Shown: positions 22,840 through 33,565 of the stretch, one piece after another
Layout of the letters: each line of letters begins with the position of its first letter
Position numbering within the stretch: the stretch's first letter is position 1
Translations under genes and position numbers: made by a program
Notes under the pieces: model-generated
What the model saw: only the letters and a program-made list of their open reading frames with translations
Databases searched by the model: none
Told to the model about the DNA's origin: nothing
Assembly: GCF_036850765.1 (NCBI RefSeq)
Contig: NC_089496.1
Coordinates: 106,103,767-106,167,766 of the forward strand
Source of the DNA: Saccopteryx bilineata
Taxonomy: Eukaryota > Chordata > Mammalia > Chiroptera > Emballonuridae
DNA length: 64,000 nucleotides
Direction of reading: 5' to 3'

Positions 22840-23060
22840 ATCTGGAATTTCTGTTTTAATAATCTGCTTTTTGATGGGTGGCTGTTCCTTCGCCCTATAG
22901 AGAAGTTAGATGAATAAAGGCTAATTAAGTGCTAATGAGCCCATCGAATGTGATTCTGAGGCTCTCTGCAAAACGATGAACTTCAAGCTTTAAACTACAT
23001 CTCAATAATGTCTGAAGCATAAAAGAAGCCTTTGAAAGGAGAAATCAGGCACAGCCCAAG
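22840..23060. promoter_or_regulatory. Candidate conserved upstream enhancer with TCF/LEF and homeobox words
   Basis: Holds TTCTGTTTTAATAATCTG, AATAAAGGCTAATTAAGTGC, TAATGAGCCCATCGAATG, and TTCAAAG-type TCF/LEF words just before it at 22830 and at CCTTTGAAAGG near 23030. Repeat-free and A/T-motif rich about 3.6 kb upstream of FGFR2. Conservation not measured. Confidence 0.4.
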
Positions 23061-23264
23061 GATTATGGTAAGAGTTGTCCTGCTGGGGTGGGGTGGGGCC
23101 CTGAACCCACCCCACCTCCAAAAGCTCAGTCCCATCTTTGGGGAGTAGATGGCATTACACTGAAGCAAAAACCAGGGGTCCCCGCAGTGAACATCCCCAG
23201 TGATTTTTAACTTAGAACTGAATCTCGGAGCCTGGAGAGAAAGTCCTACCTCATTTTGAGGCTA

Positions 23265-23450
23265 AGGGGCTCTGGTTCCAACAGGCACCGTGTGGCTCTC
23301 TTCAGTCCTGGCTCTGTGACCTTGGACATGTTGCTTAAGTTCTCTGAGTCTCCCACTTCCTCAGGTGTAAACTGAGGAAAATAATAGTACCTATCCTGAC
23401 CTCCTCTTGGTTCTAGAGAAACTCTCTGGTACATGGGAAGGGCAGTGTGT
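23265..23450 (+). repeat. MIR SINE relic
   Basis: Sense MIR with CTGGCTCTGTGACCTTGGAC, TTGCTTAAGTTCTCTGAG, TTCCTCAGGTGTAAACTGAG and AAAATAATAGTACCTATCC, one of the better-kept MIR copies here. Confidence 0.85.
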
Positions 23451-24359
23451 TTCCTACGATTATTATTAGCTCTTAGTATCCCCTCCTCCTGGAACTGTCA
23501 GAAGGGCTGAAATGTTTCAGTGAAGATTCTAGAACCCACTAGCGCCACCTGGATATTATTAGGGATATGGTTTTAATAGAGTCTGGAGATATTACCTTCT
23601 GAGCTCCCCATGCTGCCCCCGCCTCTCTGCCCAGCTGAAACGCCTGCCGGTTCTACACAGCCCGTCCGAGTGTGGCCTGGGTGGGTGGCCTGAGTCCTGC
23701 AAGTGGCCGCCCAGTGGAAGGTGATGCGATGCCCACTGGCACCCCTGCTCCCAGCAGCAGTCCTGGGGTGGCAAAGGAGACAGGGGGATGCCAGGTGGAA
23801 GGCAGTGTTTAAACTGTTGAACAGTTTAGCCCCAGAGAAAGAGCTTCTTTAAAAACAAGAGCAGCATCTGAATAAAAATGGCCTCTATGCCCTGCTCTTA
23901 AGGTTGACTGGAATTCCAAGTGGCTTGAGTAACATGGATAAGTGTTCGTAAGAAGGCTGGGCCCCACGGTGAGGAAGTGTGTGTTAAACCATCACACTGA
24001 TCCCATGTTATATCTACAAGGGAGGAAAGCAGGGCACAGAGTGGGGGCTGACGGGCTCCAAGCCACCCCAGTGCTTAGTGGCTGGGAAACCAGAAGTCTG
24101 GTCTCCTGATCAAGCTGGGGTTCATTCCCGTGGCCACCAGAGCAAGTGACCACTTTCACAAATACAGGCCCGGTAATCCAACTCAGTGTAGAATGGAAAT
24201 GTTTTGAGCAGAATTCATTGCCTCCCAAAATGTTGCTATTTCCAGAGAACAAGTACCCACTCACAATGGGTTTAGTCTAATTCTTTCTCTAAACTCTCCA
24301 AGGAGAACTTATGTTTCCAAGAAGCTCCAAATTCAGGTGCATACAATGGGTTGATGTCA
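23451..24359. other. Unique upstream sequence, nothing further recognised
   Basis: Read on both strands; no repeat family, exon-like ORF or tight motif cluster beyond the CTCF-like core at 23541. Confidence 0.5.
23541..23555 (-). promoter_or_regulatory. Partial CTCF-like core outside repeats
   Basis: AGCGCCACCTGGATA on the plus strand is the complement of a TCCAGGTGGCGCT core. The 3' half of the CTCF motif is perfect; the 5' CCASY part is poor. No SINE or transposon signature surrounds it, so it would be an ancestral candidate. Confidence 0.3.
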
Positions 24360-24583
24360 CCTAGCCTGTGGTGGCGCAGTGGATAAAGTGTCAACCTGGA
24401 AATCTGAGGTGGACGGTTTGAAACCCCAAGCTTGCCTGGTCAAGGCATATATGACAAGCAATCAAGCAATGAACAACTAAAGTGAAGCAACTCTGAGCGG
24501 ATACTTCTCATTCCCCATCCCTCTCTCTGTGAAATCAATAAATAATAATAATAATATTAATAATAATAATAATAAAAGATTAT
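24360..24583 (+). mobile_element. Ves-type SINE with (AATAAT)n tail
   Basis: Sense copy with head CCTAGCCTGTGGTGGCGCAG, TGGATAAAGTGTCAACC, B-box-like GGTTTGAAACC, CTTGCCTGGTCAAGGCA and an AATAATAAT microsatellite grown from the tail at 24538-24583. Confidence 0.88.
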
Positions 24584-25744
24584 TATTAGGTAGGTGTCGC
24601 TTTCACACACCTGCAGTTTCACCATCTACGTTTGCAATCTTCAAGATAGGGGAAGAATTAAGAACCAACATTTGTGGTTCATAAAATGATTCTTAGTGAT
24701 ATTACAAAAACAAATAAATGGAAAATTCTAAAGAATTAATAAAGGCTGAGAAATTAAAGCCTAAAATCTGCCACACGTTTGCTCTTTACAGCTGGGTAGC
24801 CAGGTCTGTCACTCAAAATGCAATGAAGTGGCAGTTCAGGAACCTTGACAGCATTCTATAGTATCGTATAGTTTAAGAAAAAGAAAAATTGTTATAAAAG
24901 CTAGTGGGAGGGGGAATAATTGGGGAGATTTTGCTCTGGCTTCAATACTGCCCCACGGTACCCCCCACCACCATGCTGCAAGTTCCTACCCAGCATCTGC
25001 CAGTCTGAACATGTGTAGGAAAATGGACCAATTCACTGGTTGGCCAAACCAGCCATGTGGAATGACTACAATTCCCAAAGTCACAGGGTGCTTGACAAGC
25101 CACACTGTGCGACAGAAGCAGCACCAGGATAGGCCCCCCGAGACCTGAGTTTTCATCCGACATTGTCAAGAACTAACAGATGTAATTCTAGCCAAGTCAC
25201 TAAACATGCCCCCCACACACACCATGGCCTCACCTCTTTTGCATAATTGAGGTCTCCTTCTTCAAGTTTAAAAGATAAATTTGCCTATGATCTCCAGCCC
25301 CTCTGAGCATTCCCGTCTCCAGAGAAACCGAGAAGTTGTCATTTACCCAGTACCCAAGAGAGACGGGGTTACAGGAAGTCAACAGCCACTTTCAAGTATT
25401 TTGAAACCATAGTCTAGGAACCCTGCTGTTGATCCCGTCTACCGGAAAAGTCCTCTAATCCTTGGTCCATTGCTGCTTAAGGGCAATTTATGGCATGTCA
25501 TTGCCTGGCTGCCAGACTGGTGCCCTCCCACCACCCCCAATTTGCACTCAACCACCATCTCCCCTTCCACAACGCCTCCTAGTGAACTGGAGAGAAAACT
25601 TACAGGTGTTTTTAGCCCTGGGGGGGGGGTGGCAAATCAGGAAGAGATGAACAATGAGGTCCCATGGCCACTTCTGCTTCCTTCCACTCCCACCATCACT
25701 GCCGAGAGCTTTGCGGGCACTGTCCCATCTGGCAGCCAGTAGCC
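24584..25744. other. Unique upstream sequence
   Basis: No repeat, RNA gene or exon recognised. It contains one G run at about 25620-25629 and is otherwise ordinary. Confidence 0.5.
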
Positions 25745-25870
25745 AGTGTGACTATTTTAAGTTAATTAAAATAAAATAAAGCTAACTTCAGCTCCTCAGT
25801 AGCACCAGCCACATACATTCAAGTGCTCAGTGCCATATGTGGCCAGGGCCACCGAATGGGGAGGCACAGG
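25745..25870 (-). mobile_element. Ancient hAT-Charlie-like DNA transposon relic
   Basis: AATAAAGCTAACTTCAGCTC, CTCAGTAGCACCAGCCACAT and CAAGTGCTCAGTGCCATATG, then GTGGCCAGGG, follow a common mammalian relic reading CTCAGTYGCACTAGCCACAT and CAAGTGCTCAATAGCCACATG. Partial; family name uncertain. Confidence 0.6.
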
Positions 25871-26369
25871 GATTATAGGAAAGTGTCTCCTGGCAGAGAG
25901 CCGGGTTGGACTTCACTGGAAGGTGCCCCCTGCTTTCCCGTCCTTCCTCCAGGAAGATCTTGGCCGGGGTGTCCACGGGAACTGCTCCGGCCTTTCTCTC
26001 CCGGACATCCATGCACTGTCCTTGGTCTTGTGCCACCAGTAAGGTTTATGGAGCAGACAGAACTCGACTCCTCATAATGGGGGCATGCCCGAGATACCCA
26101 GAATGGATCTTGGTTGGACAACACAATACTGTTGCTCACGGGAGAAAACAATCTGGTGCCTGAAGCATCACCTCCTGATTCTGGGGCTCGTTTGTAGCAG
26201 CCCCGGGCTCAGTGGGAGCAGCCGTAGGCCCTACGTTTCTCTCTGTGAGGATGGCAGTGCCCTCCAAGCCTCTGGAATTCAAGCCTGTGTGCTCAGAGCC
26301 CTGAACCCAGAGGAGGAAAGGCCGGCCGAGCCAAGGTGGCAATGCCCTTGGAGAAAGCCCTGTTGAAAT
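25871..26369. other. Unique upstream sequence
   Basis: GC-moderate DNA without repeat signature. The overlapping short ORFs on both strands lack codon-like structure or any recognisable protein. Confidence 0.5.
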
Positions 26370-26680
26370 TGACCTTGGACGACAGTTTTGAGAGAGAAGG
26401 GTTAATTGGGAACCATTGAATTATAACACCCAGTAAAGCCCAGCCTGTCTCCGGATTCCAGGGCCTGGCACCCTGCCTGGCGAGTCCTGGACAGTTTATT
26501 GAGCTGCTTTTGTGCCTAACAGACCCTGAATAGATAACTTGTTGATGGACGGTGACTGTAATTTAGGCTCTCTGGGAGTCTGCTAATTAAGGCCCATGGT
26601 ACATTTACAGAGGGTCCTGCATGTAGTCGATGAGGTACCTTTAGCAGTTAGAGAATCAAAGCCATTTTAAGGCAAGGCTG
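26370..26680. promoter_or_regulatory. Candidate conserved upstream element
   Basis: Repeat-free with GGGTTAATTGGGAACC, CATTGAATTATAACACC, GACAGTTTATTGAGCTGC, GACTGTAATTTAGGC, GTCTGCTAATTAAGGCCC and GAATCAAAGCC. The density of TAATT and TTTATTG words resembles a developmental enhancer about 7 kb upstream of FGFR2, next to a CpG-rich patch. Confidence 0.4.
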
Positions 26681-27039
26681 ACCTAGCTGTGAGGTGGGAG
26701 TCACCCTTCTTGCCAGGACCTCATTTCCATGGGCATTCAGCCCTCTTGCTTGCCGCCTTTGCTGTGTTTCACTGTTTCCCGAGGGTGTGCGTCTACATTG
26801 TCCAAACGTGGAAAAGAGTTCACTTTAATAAACCAAAGGGGAGAAAAATGATGCTGCCAGGACCCTGGTAAACTCGGGGAAGGAGACGGAGAATACAGAG
26901 CAGGACGCGTCGTAAAACCGCAAACCCAGTAACCCTTTTAGAGTCCCGGAGCTCTTGTATTTTGTCCCCAGGCTGGGGAGAAAGGCCGTCAAGGGGGAAG
27001 CAATTTCTTTAACAGATTTCTAAGGGCTGCGTTGAGCAA

Positions 27040-27345
27040 AAATTAACTCCTTCATGGGACCTGGGTGCCGACGTGGCGCCCGGGCCAGCCGCCCAGGGAG
27101 CAGGTGGCTTCAGGTGAGGGAGGTCCCCAGGGCTCCCTTTGTTCTCGGGGCTCTGCGCGGGGAGGCGCGCGGCGGGTGCCAGCGCCCCCGTGTGGCCATA
27201 GGTGTCCCGTGCGCGTACAGGGTGGATGGGAAGACGCGCGGTGCCCGGGGCGATGTGGGGCCCCACGGAATGCAGGAGGTGGGCAGCCCGCCTGCAGGAG
27301 GGGCGATCCCGCCTGCACCCGGCCTCACCCGAAGTCGTTTGGGCT
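27040..27345. promoter_or_regulatory. Second CpG-rich patch about 7.7 kb upstream of FGFR2
   Basis: By eye about 29 CpG dinucleotides fall within 27061-27360, against a few in equal lengths on either side; G+C is high. No repeat is evident. It may be an unmethylated enhancer, a silencer or a minor promoter. A CAGGTGAGG donor-like word at 27113-27121 on the plus strand is the only hint of a transcript. Confidence 0.55.
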
Positions 27346-27524
27346 GTGCAGGTGATGAGTGATCAGTGTCGAGGCGTGTCTGCAGCAGGAATCCTGGGGC
27401 TTGCCAAAGCACAGCTAGGACAGAATGTCTTGCCCCAAAGGCTACAGCTCCACAGCAAATGATCAATACATTTTTGCTGGTATTATTTTTAGACTAGAGG
27501 AATTCAGACCTCGTTCTTTGCAGC

Positions 27525-27640
27525 CCTGTCCTAATCCTGGCTTTATTTCCTGCTAGTTTTCTTAGCTAGCTGACTGTGGGCAAGCCTTCCTGAGCCTCTG
27601 TGTCCTTACTTGTAGCCTGTGAATATTGGATGCAACCATG
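27525..27640 (+). repeat. MIR SINE relic
   Basis: Sense MIR core: AGCTAGCTGACTGTGGGCAAG, CCTTCCTGAGCCTCTGTGTC and CTTACTTGTAGCCTGTGAAT. Confidence 0.7.
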
Positions 27641-27969
27641 TTCCAAATTCACGTCTAATAGTTTTGAGTCCGGTAGCAACTCAAGCTGTCTAGGACAGAG
27701 TATTTTTGCTTACTTTCTTCTAAAGGTCTTTTCAGTAACGGACAGAAATTCATTGTAGTGTTATAGCTCACCATGACCACCAGCAGGTTCTTTGTTTATC
27801 CAACTGAGGCATTGTTTTTTTCCTGTCCTCTGGGGACGAAAAATGGACCCATTCATTTTATTTATACAAATCCTCTGCGTGCCTCAAAACAGGAATGAAG
27901 ATATTTGTTTGCCTTTGGTCGTCCAAATATAAGACAAGACAGCACTGGACACACTGCTGGGCCCAGGGT
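27641..27969. other. Unique upstream sequence with developmental-type words
   Basis: Includes TTCTTTGTTTATCCAAC, CATTCATTTTATTTATAC and GATATTTGTTTGCC, forkhead-like words without a repeat match. Could be a further conserved element; weaker case than 26370-26680. Confidence 0.3.
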
Positions 27970-28100
27970 GTGCCACGTTTAGCTAATGAAATGGGGCCCC
28001 CAGTAAAATTAGAATTTCAGATAAACAATAAATAATTCTTTTAGTATGAGTACTCCCCAAAGTTGCATGAACAAAGATGGCACGGGACCTTCTTCTATTA
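27970..28100. repeat. Ancient interspersed repeat relic, family not named
   Basis: TTTAGCTAATGAAATGGG, AAAATTAGAATTTCAGATAA, ACAATAAATAATTCTTTTAG and TATGAGTACTCCCCAAAG follow a phrase repeated in many mammalian genomes (TGAATTTCAGATAAACAACGAATAATT). I cannot name the element with confidence. Confidence 0.5.
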
Positions 28101-28944
28101 AAACATTATTTCTTGTTTTTCAGGAATTCAGTGTAAACTGAGAGCTCTATGTTTCCTGGGGCAACCTGACCTGCGCTGGGTAGAAACCAGTCCCACAGGC
28201 TGGGGCACGTCCAAGAAAGGTGGGCACTAACTGCCTTCTGCTTCCACCTGGAAATACACCAGAGAACAACACAATAAACACAACAGGACAGGCCCGACAG
28301 GGTCACTGAATGGCAGGCTTGGGCCTATTTCAAAGTTATTAATTTACATGTTGACAGAGCCTTTGACTGGTGGTGATGATCATCTATTGTGAAGCCGCGT
28401 TTCGCCCTCAGTGACGTAATTGCGGTGTTGACTCTGTGCTGTTGGGATGGCATGATATGTGGTCAAGTGTGTATGTGAAATTCACAGCTATGGTCGATTC
28501 CCACCACAGAGGACTTCCGTGAGACCCCAAGCATGTAAGGTACCAGACAGTTTCACCATGAGCCAGACAGACCCGTCACTGCAGGTACTCAGCAGCCAGC
28601 CGTTGGCGCCTAGCCCTCAGGAGGAATTTGGGGCACCATCCGTTTCCCAGAGCCCCGTGACAATGTCACCAAGGAGTGGTGGTGTCTCATCAGCCTTCCA
28701 AGTGCCAGCCTTCCCGGCTCCTGCCTTCCTGCTCCTAGAGGGACCGGCCACAAAGCCTGTGGCGGCAGCCTTCTCTGCCCATCTCTGCCATCCTGTGGGA
28801 AGTTAGTTGCTGGACAAAACATGCAAAGCTGTGGGGACCATCTTTGGTCCAAGATAGAGGCAGACATCTTGTGTTCCCATACATCTGGTCCATTCTTCCA
28901 GCTGCTTCCAGTACCAAGCCTGCTCTTCTACGCCCGCTGTGTTA
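28101..28944. other. Unique upstream sequence
   Basis: No repeat or exon recognised. An open frame at 28459-28806 shows no family resemblance and is probably chance. Confidence 0.5.
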
Positions 28945-29465
28945 TGGGCAGTATTAGATTCCTTCTGCTGCTGTGACAGATTACCACCAACTTAGTGTCT
29001 GGAGACAACATGAGTTTGCGATGTCACAGTTCTGTAGCTCAGGGGCCTAAGTGGGCTCAGTTTAAATCAAGCTGTTGCTGAGCTGTGTTCCCTCCCCTTC
29101 TAGAAACTCGTGGGGAAGGCTTTGCTTCCAGGCTCCTAGGGGTTGTTGGCAGAGCGTGGTTCCTTGTGGCCGCGGAGCTCAGGTTCTGTTTCCAGGCTGG
29201 ACAGAGCCTCTCTCAACTCCCTTCCGTTTTCAAAGCCAGCAACAACACGTCAAGTCCCCCTCACACTCCACGTCTCCCCGACTTCCCCTCTGCGCCGGGA
29301 GAAGCTTCTCCACTTTTAAGGGCTTTTGTGATTAGATCGGGTCCACCAGGCCATCGCCCTCTTTTAATGTCCATACCTTGAATTCCATTTGCAAAGTCCT
29401 TCAACCAGGATCAGGGGATGGGAGAATGGATGTCTTAGGTGGAGGGGATATTCTACCTACCACTG
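28945..29465 (-). repeat. MLT1-type MaLR LTR relic, antisense
   Basis: Reads as the complement of an MLT1 LTR: GTATTAGATTCCTTCTGCTG, GCTGTGACAGATTACCACC at the start, CACAGTTCTGTAGCTC, a GGCTCTGTCC-like middle and a GATTAGATCGGGTCCACC segment. Strongly decayed; non-coding LTR only. Confidence 0.6.
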
Positions 29466-29489
29466 ATGGGGCAGTGATGTTATATGGTA

Positions 29490-29945
29490 AAACAAGGTGT
29501 ATATTTCCCAGGCTACTGTGACAAAGTACAAACGAGGTGGCTTAAAACAGCAGGAATGGATTGTCCCGTAGTTCTGGTGCCTGGAAGTCCCCAGTCAAGT
29601 TGTCAGCAGGGCCATTCCTCAGAAGCCATAGGGAGGATCCTTCCTGTCTTCTCCTGGCTGCGAGGGACGGCCAGGGATCCTTGGCATACCTTGGCTTACG
29701 GCAGCACCCCTCCAATCTTTGCCTCTTTTATCCCGTGGCCTTTTCTATTCAATAAATGTCTCTATCCGACTTTTCCTTTCTCATAAGGACACCAGTCCTA
29801 CTGAACAAGGTCTACCCTAACAACCTTATAACTTGACTCCATGGACATAGATCCTATTTCCAAATAAGGTCATATTCAGAGATATCGAGGCTAAGATTTC
29901 AACATATATTTTGGGAGGACATAGTTCTGCCTGGAACACAATGTC
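29490..29945 (-). repeat. Second MLT1-type LTR relic, antisense
   Basis: Better preserved than its neighbour: GCTACTGTGACAAAGTACAA, GGTGGCTTAAAACAGCAGG, TCATAAGGACACCAGTCCTA, CCTATTTCCAAATAAGGTCA and TTTCAACATATATTTTGGG, all in the MLT1 antisense order. Confidence 0.8.
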
Positions 29946-30089
29946 ATGCCAGAAAAGCACCTTAGTTAGCATGAGTTCCCACCACAGGTGGGTGCTTAGT
30001 CACCAGTAGCAGGGGACATTGCACCAGTCTGGTCTCATACACCCTGGGGCGCTGTCGGCATGGACGGGGCCAGTGGCACATGCGCGGTG

Positions 30090-30295
30090 GGAACCTGAGA
30101 AGTCGGACCTCCTCCCGTCCTGCCTTCCTGCCTGGCCCTTTCCCAGCATGAGCTCAGCTTCCCTCTGCCCCTCGCTCAGGCTCCCCGTTTCCCGTGACAC
30201 CCTCTCCCTTCTCTTGGGCTGTCCAAATTCACATCTTGGCCACTCTTCAAGCCCCACCTGTTCTAGAAGGCTGCCCCTCGGTTACTGCACCCGTT
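30090..30295 (+). repeat. Possible L2 relic
   Basis: CACTCTTCAAGCCCCACCTG followed by TTCTAGAAGGCTGCCCC resembles the L2 3' region. Weak and short of a clear end. Confidence 0.4.
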
Positions 30296-31256
30296 GGCGG
30301 TAGGGCCCATTGAAGACGGAGCACAGAGACGCTAGGCCACCTTGGAAACCCTGCTGCCCCGCCGGCTGGCAAAACGGCCTTTCTGTTAGGGAATGTGGGT
30401 GCAAAGCTCAACCCTGCTCGGGGACACGAAGGTAAAGCGAGGCGCTGACTCAGGGGCCGGAGGGTTCAGAGGAAGAGTGATTTTCAGGCAAGAAATCACA
30501 CCCTCTCCCTCTCCTGACCTGATCCATCATTCATCTGTTAAACGTGACCTGCTCTTCCTAGAAGGAAGAACAATGACATCCAAACACTCATGCCAAGTTA
30601 GCCTTCCAGGGGCCATCACTCTTGTGGGTCTGCGCTACACTGGCTGATCACCACCCTTGCACGTTTATTATTCTTCTGCTGGCTTGCCTTAAAATGCAAG
30701 GGAGGTAAGGTTTGATAGATTTCCTCAGCGGTCCAGGAATCTCGCCCTATTTTTTTGTTTCGCGCCTCCACATTTAATAAATTTGAGCACGTGCAGCCCC
30801 GGAGGAGTCCCCTGCAGCGTCCCCGCCCCCAGCAGTCTCACGGAGAGCAAAGGCTCCGCGGAAGTTCCCTAAGATGACTTCCAAATACTTTAGCGTCCTG
30901 ACCTCTCCTCATTTCTGGAAACCTTCTTGAGCGAACCTCCCCCAGCGTGGATGAGAACAGAGCTGAGAGGACAAGGGACAGCTGTTGCTGCTCCGGGGGG
31001 AATGGAAGAGACAGGCAGTCTTGTCTGGGGTTGGAAAATGTGCCAGAGGGAAGTCATCATTCCCCCCCCCAGGACAGTGCCCCTCAAGGCGCCACCTTTG
31101 GGGTGAGGGTCTCCCGGGGACCAGGCTGATCTTTTCATCACCAGTGTCTAGCTCAAGGTCTGGGAAAAACCAGCGTCGGTTTGTTACAGAAAGACTTTGA
31201 AGTGACTGAAGGCCACAAGTCAAGGTTCTGGAAGACGCTCCGACTTGCAATCAAGA
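30296..31256. other. Unique upstream sequence
   Basis: No recognisable gene or repeat. Moderately GC rich with a CCCCCCCCC run at about 31062. Confidence 0.5.
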
Positions 31257-31267
31257 CTTGGTCTCAG

Positions 31268-31635
31268 CCTGACCAGGCGGTGGTGCAGTGGATAGAGCAT
31301 CAGACTGGGATGTGGAGGACCCAAGTTTGAGATTCCCGAGGTCGCCAACTTGAGCGCAGGCTCATCTGGTTTGAGCAAAGCTCCCAGCTTGGACCCAAGG
31401 TCGCTGGCTTGAGCAAGGGGTTACTCTGTCTGCTGTAGCCCCACGGTCAAGGCACATGTGAGAAAGTAATCAATGAACAACTAAGGTGTCACAACGAAAA
31501 ACTGATGATTGATGCTTCTCATCTCTCTCTCTTCCTGTCAGTCTGTCCCTATCTATCCCTCTCTCTGACTCTCTCTCTGTCTCTGTAAAAAACAAACAAA
31601 CAAAACTCCACAAAAAACAAACAAACAAAAAAACC
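31268..31635 (+). mobile_element. Long Ves-type SINE (about 340 bp plus tail)
   Basis: Sense copy: CCTGACCAGGCGGTGGTGCA head, GTGGATAGAGCATCAGACTG, a GCTCATCTGGTTTGAGCAAA and CCAAGGTCGCTGGCTTGAGC middle, GTCAAGGCACATGTGAG, CAATGAACAACTAAGG, a CT-rich stretch and an (ACAAA)n tail. An 11-bp duplication, CTTGGTCTCAG, lies at 31257-31267 and 31636-31646. The same middle module recurs at 39245 and 44815. Confidence 0.9.
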
Positions 31636-31689
31636 CTTGGTCTCAGACCCACCTGGGTCCCAGTGTGTGGGATGTCACCTCCCACGGGC

Positions 31690-31704
31690 GTCGCCCCCTA
31701 GCGG
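31690..31704 (-). promoter_or_regulatory. CTCF-like motif outside repeats
   Basis: GTCGCCCCCTAGCGG on the plus strand is the complement of CCGCTAGGGGGCGAC, 13 of 15 consensus positions. It lies in unique DNA 44 bp after a SINE duplication and points leftwards. Confidence 0.4.
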
Positions 31705-33099
31705 AGGTGGAGGGCAGAGCACGCAGAAAGTGCAACCACGTTTCAGCAGTAGAGCGTGCGTTCCCGGGTCAGTGTGGAGAGCCGCAGCCACATGGGGTGC
31801 AGGGAAAGAGAGGCGTTTGCAGCTGTTTATATGATGTGTATCTGGTGGATAAATAAACTTCATTTTGCAGGGCTGCCAATCTCTAAACATGCAGAAATAT
31901 ACACTCGCTCAGAAACTTTAAGAAAATAAACAAATGTGGTGATGTTTGAATCTTCCTTGCATCAGGGCCCAGGGTCCCAAGCTACTCGCCTTTCAGCTGG
32001 TTAATAACCCCAGTTTATGGGTCCCCTCCTATGGGCCTGTGTGTCAGAGTTCCGCTCGGAGGAAACGCTCCCTGTCAGGATGGGGGGAGGGGGGGTCCAA
32101 GCCGCAGACCCTTCCAGGACACTTTCCAGCACAGTGAGGCAGGCCCACAACACAGGCCGAGATGACTCTTCACATGATCCAGGAGGGGCCACCAGCATCC
32201 ACTGCCAGCCTGAAGCAGCTGAGGTCAGGTGAGCCCCACCGTGGGGCCCGGCCACTCTTTCTTTCTGTCTTTTGAGTTTGGATGTGCCTGATGCCAACAG
32301 GAAGCCCTCACAGTGGCGAGTGCCTGCTTTAGTCTACCGGGGAGATCAGCCTACGAAACCCACTTCCCGTCGGCACCTTTCAACCCCAAGCCCCAAACAC
32401 AGTTTCCGGCACCTGTGACAGCGATCTAAATAAAGTGGAGCTTAAGTCTGGGGTTTATTTCACCTGTAGCCGATTTTAATCTGCATCGCTAGAGAGTATG
32501 CAGGCACGAGAGAGGCACACACACTTGCTTTTGTGTTCTCAGTCTCGCTCATCCCCGACGTTTCCTACGCAGATGGCAGATGTTACCTCCGCCCCCCAGG
32601 GCCCTCTGAGCCGGGCCCCCGAGGACACCTGCACACCCGGACGGCCAGTCCTCTCAGTCCCTAGAAAACCGGCGGGGGGGGGGGGAGGCGGTGTAGGTGT
32701 TAGAGATAGCTTTCTATGCCTCTCAAACAAATACTGTGAACACCACACCAGGGTTCTAGGAAGCTACTCTCGCAGCCACAAGCCAGCCCAGAGCGCGTGC
32801 GGACAGAGCCGTCTGTAGGCGGCAGCCCAGGGGCACGGGCGGCCACAGTGCCCACGCAGCTCTGCTCACCTCTGCGACAAACAGTGACCTCGTCCGCTGC
32901 CCCAACGTCCCAACGTCCCATCGCTTTCTTCTGCAAGGTGTTTGCTCCCAAAGCAAATGTGAAGTCAAAATGGAACAGGAGAGACAACCTGTCTCCACAT
33001 CAAGGCTCATCTGGGAGGCAGCGGAGCATCGGATAAAAAGCCCGTGCAGACAAACACACGATGGGTAACCAAACCATGCCAGACGGTGGCACTGACCTG
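31705..33099. other. Unique upstream sequence
   Basis: No gene or repeat family recognised. A G run lies at 32673-32688. The short ORFs on both strands have no recognisable content. Confidence 0.5.
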
Positions 33100-33345
33100 T
33101 AACTTGTTTATTCAGTCACTTATTTGGCATGTATCAAGCACCTGCGATGCCAGGGACAGCAGCACATGTGGGATGCCCCTGTCCGTGGGGAACGCGGGTG
33201 CTCCTGAGTAATTACAGATGGGAAGGGGGACAGAGAACAGATCCTCATGGCCAGAGCAATCCAGGTTATTTGTTCTGAGTGTGAATGAAAAGTTACAATT
33301 TTGATTCTGCAAAGTCCTATCTGAAAACATAATACACGATGACAA
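33100..33345 (-). repeat. L2 LINE 3' relic, antisense
   Basis: CTTGTTTATTCAGTCACTTA, GTATCAAGCACCTGCGATGC, CAGGGACAGCAG and a GAGTAATTACAGATGGG region follow the complement of the L2 3' end. Confidence 0.6.
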
Positions 33346-33499
33346 ATGATTTGAGCACTAATGCTGTCCGCAGCTGTGTTTGATTGACGTGATCCCACAC
33401 ATGATGAGACGACCAAGCCACTAAATACCATTCAAAGGTTTGTCTAAAGTTCACACCATAGGTGGACACTTGACCACATAGAAACACAAGCCACCCCTC

Positions 33500-33565
33500 C
33501 GTGATTCACTGTCTTGGTCGGTTCGGGCTACTGTAAGAAAAGTACCATAGACAGGGGTGTGCCCA
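33500..33565 (-). repeat. Short MLT1-like LTR fragment, antisense
   Basis: TCTTGGTCGGTTCGGGCTAC followed by TGTAAGAAAAGTACCATAGA matches the start of an antisense MLT1-type LTR and then stops. Confidence 0.5.

Noticed and set aside
27054..27362. Upstream gene starting in the orphan CpG patch
   Set aside because: One donor-like CAGGTGAGG and open frames are not enough; no acceptor-flanked second exon with protein similarity could be linked.
28945..29945. Endogenous retrovirus with genes
   Set aside because: Only LTR-type sequence of MaLR elements is seen; no gag, pol or env reading frame.
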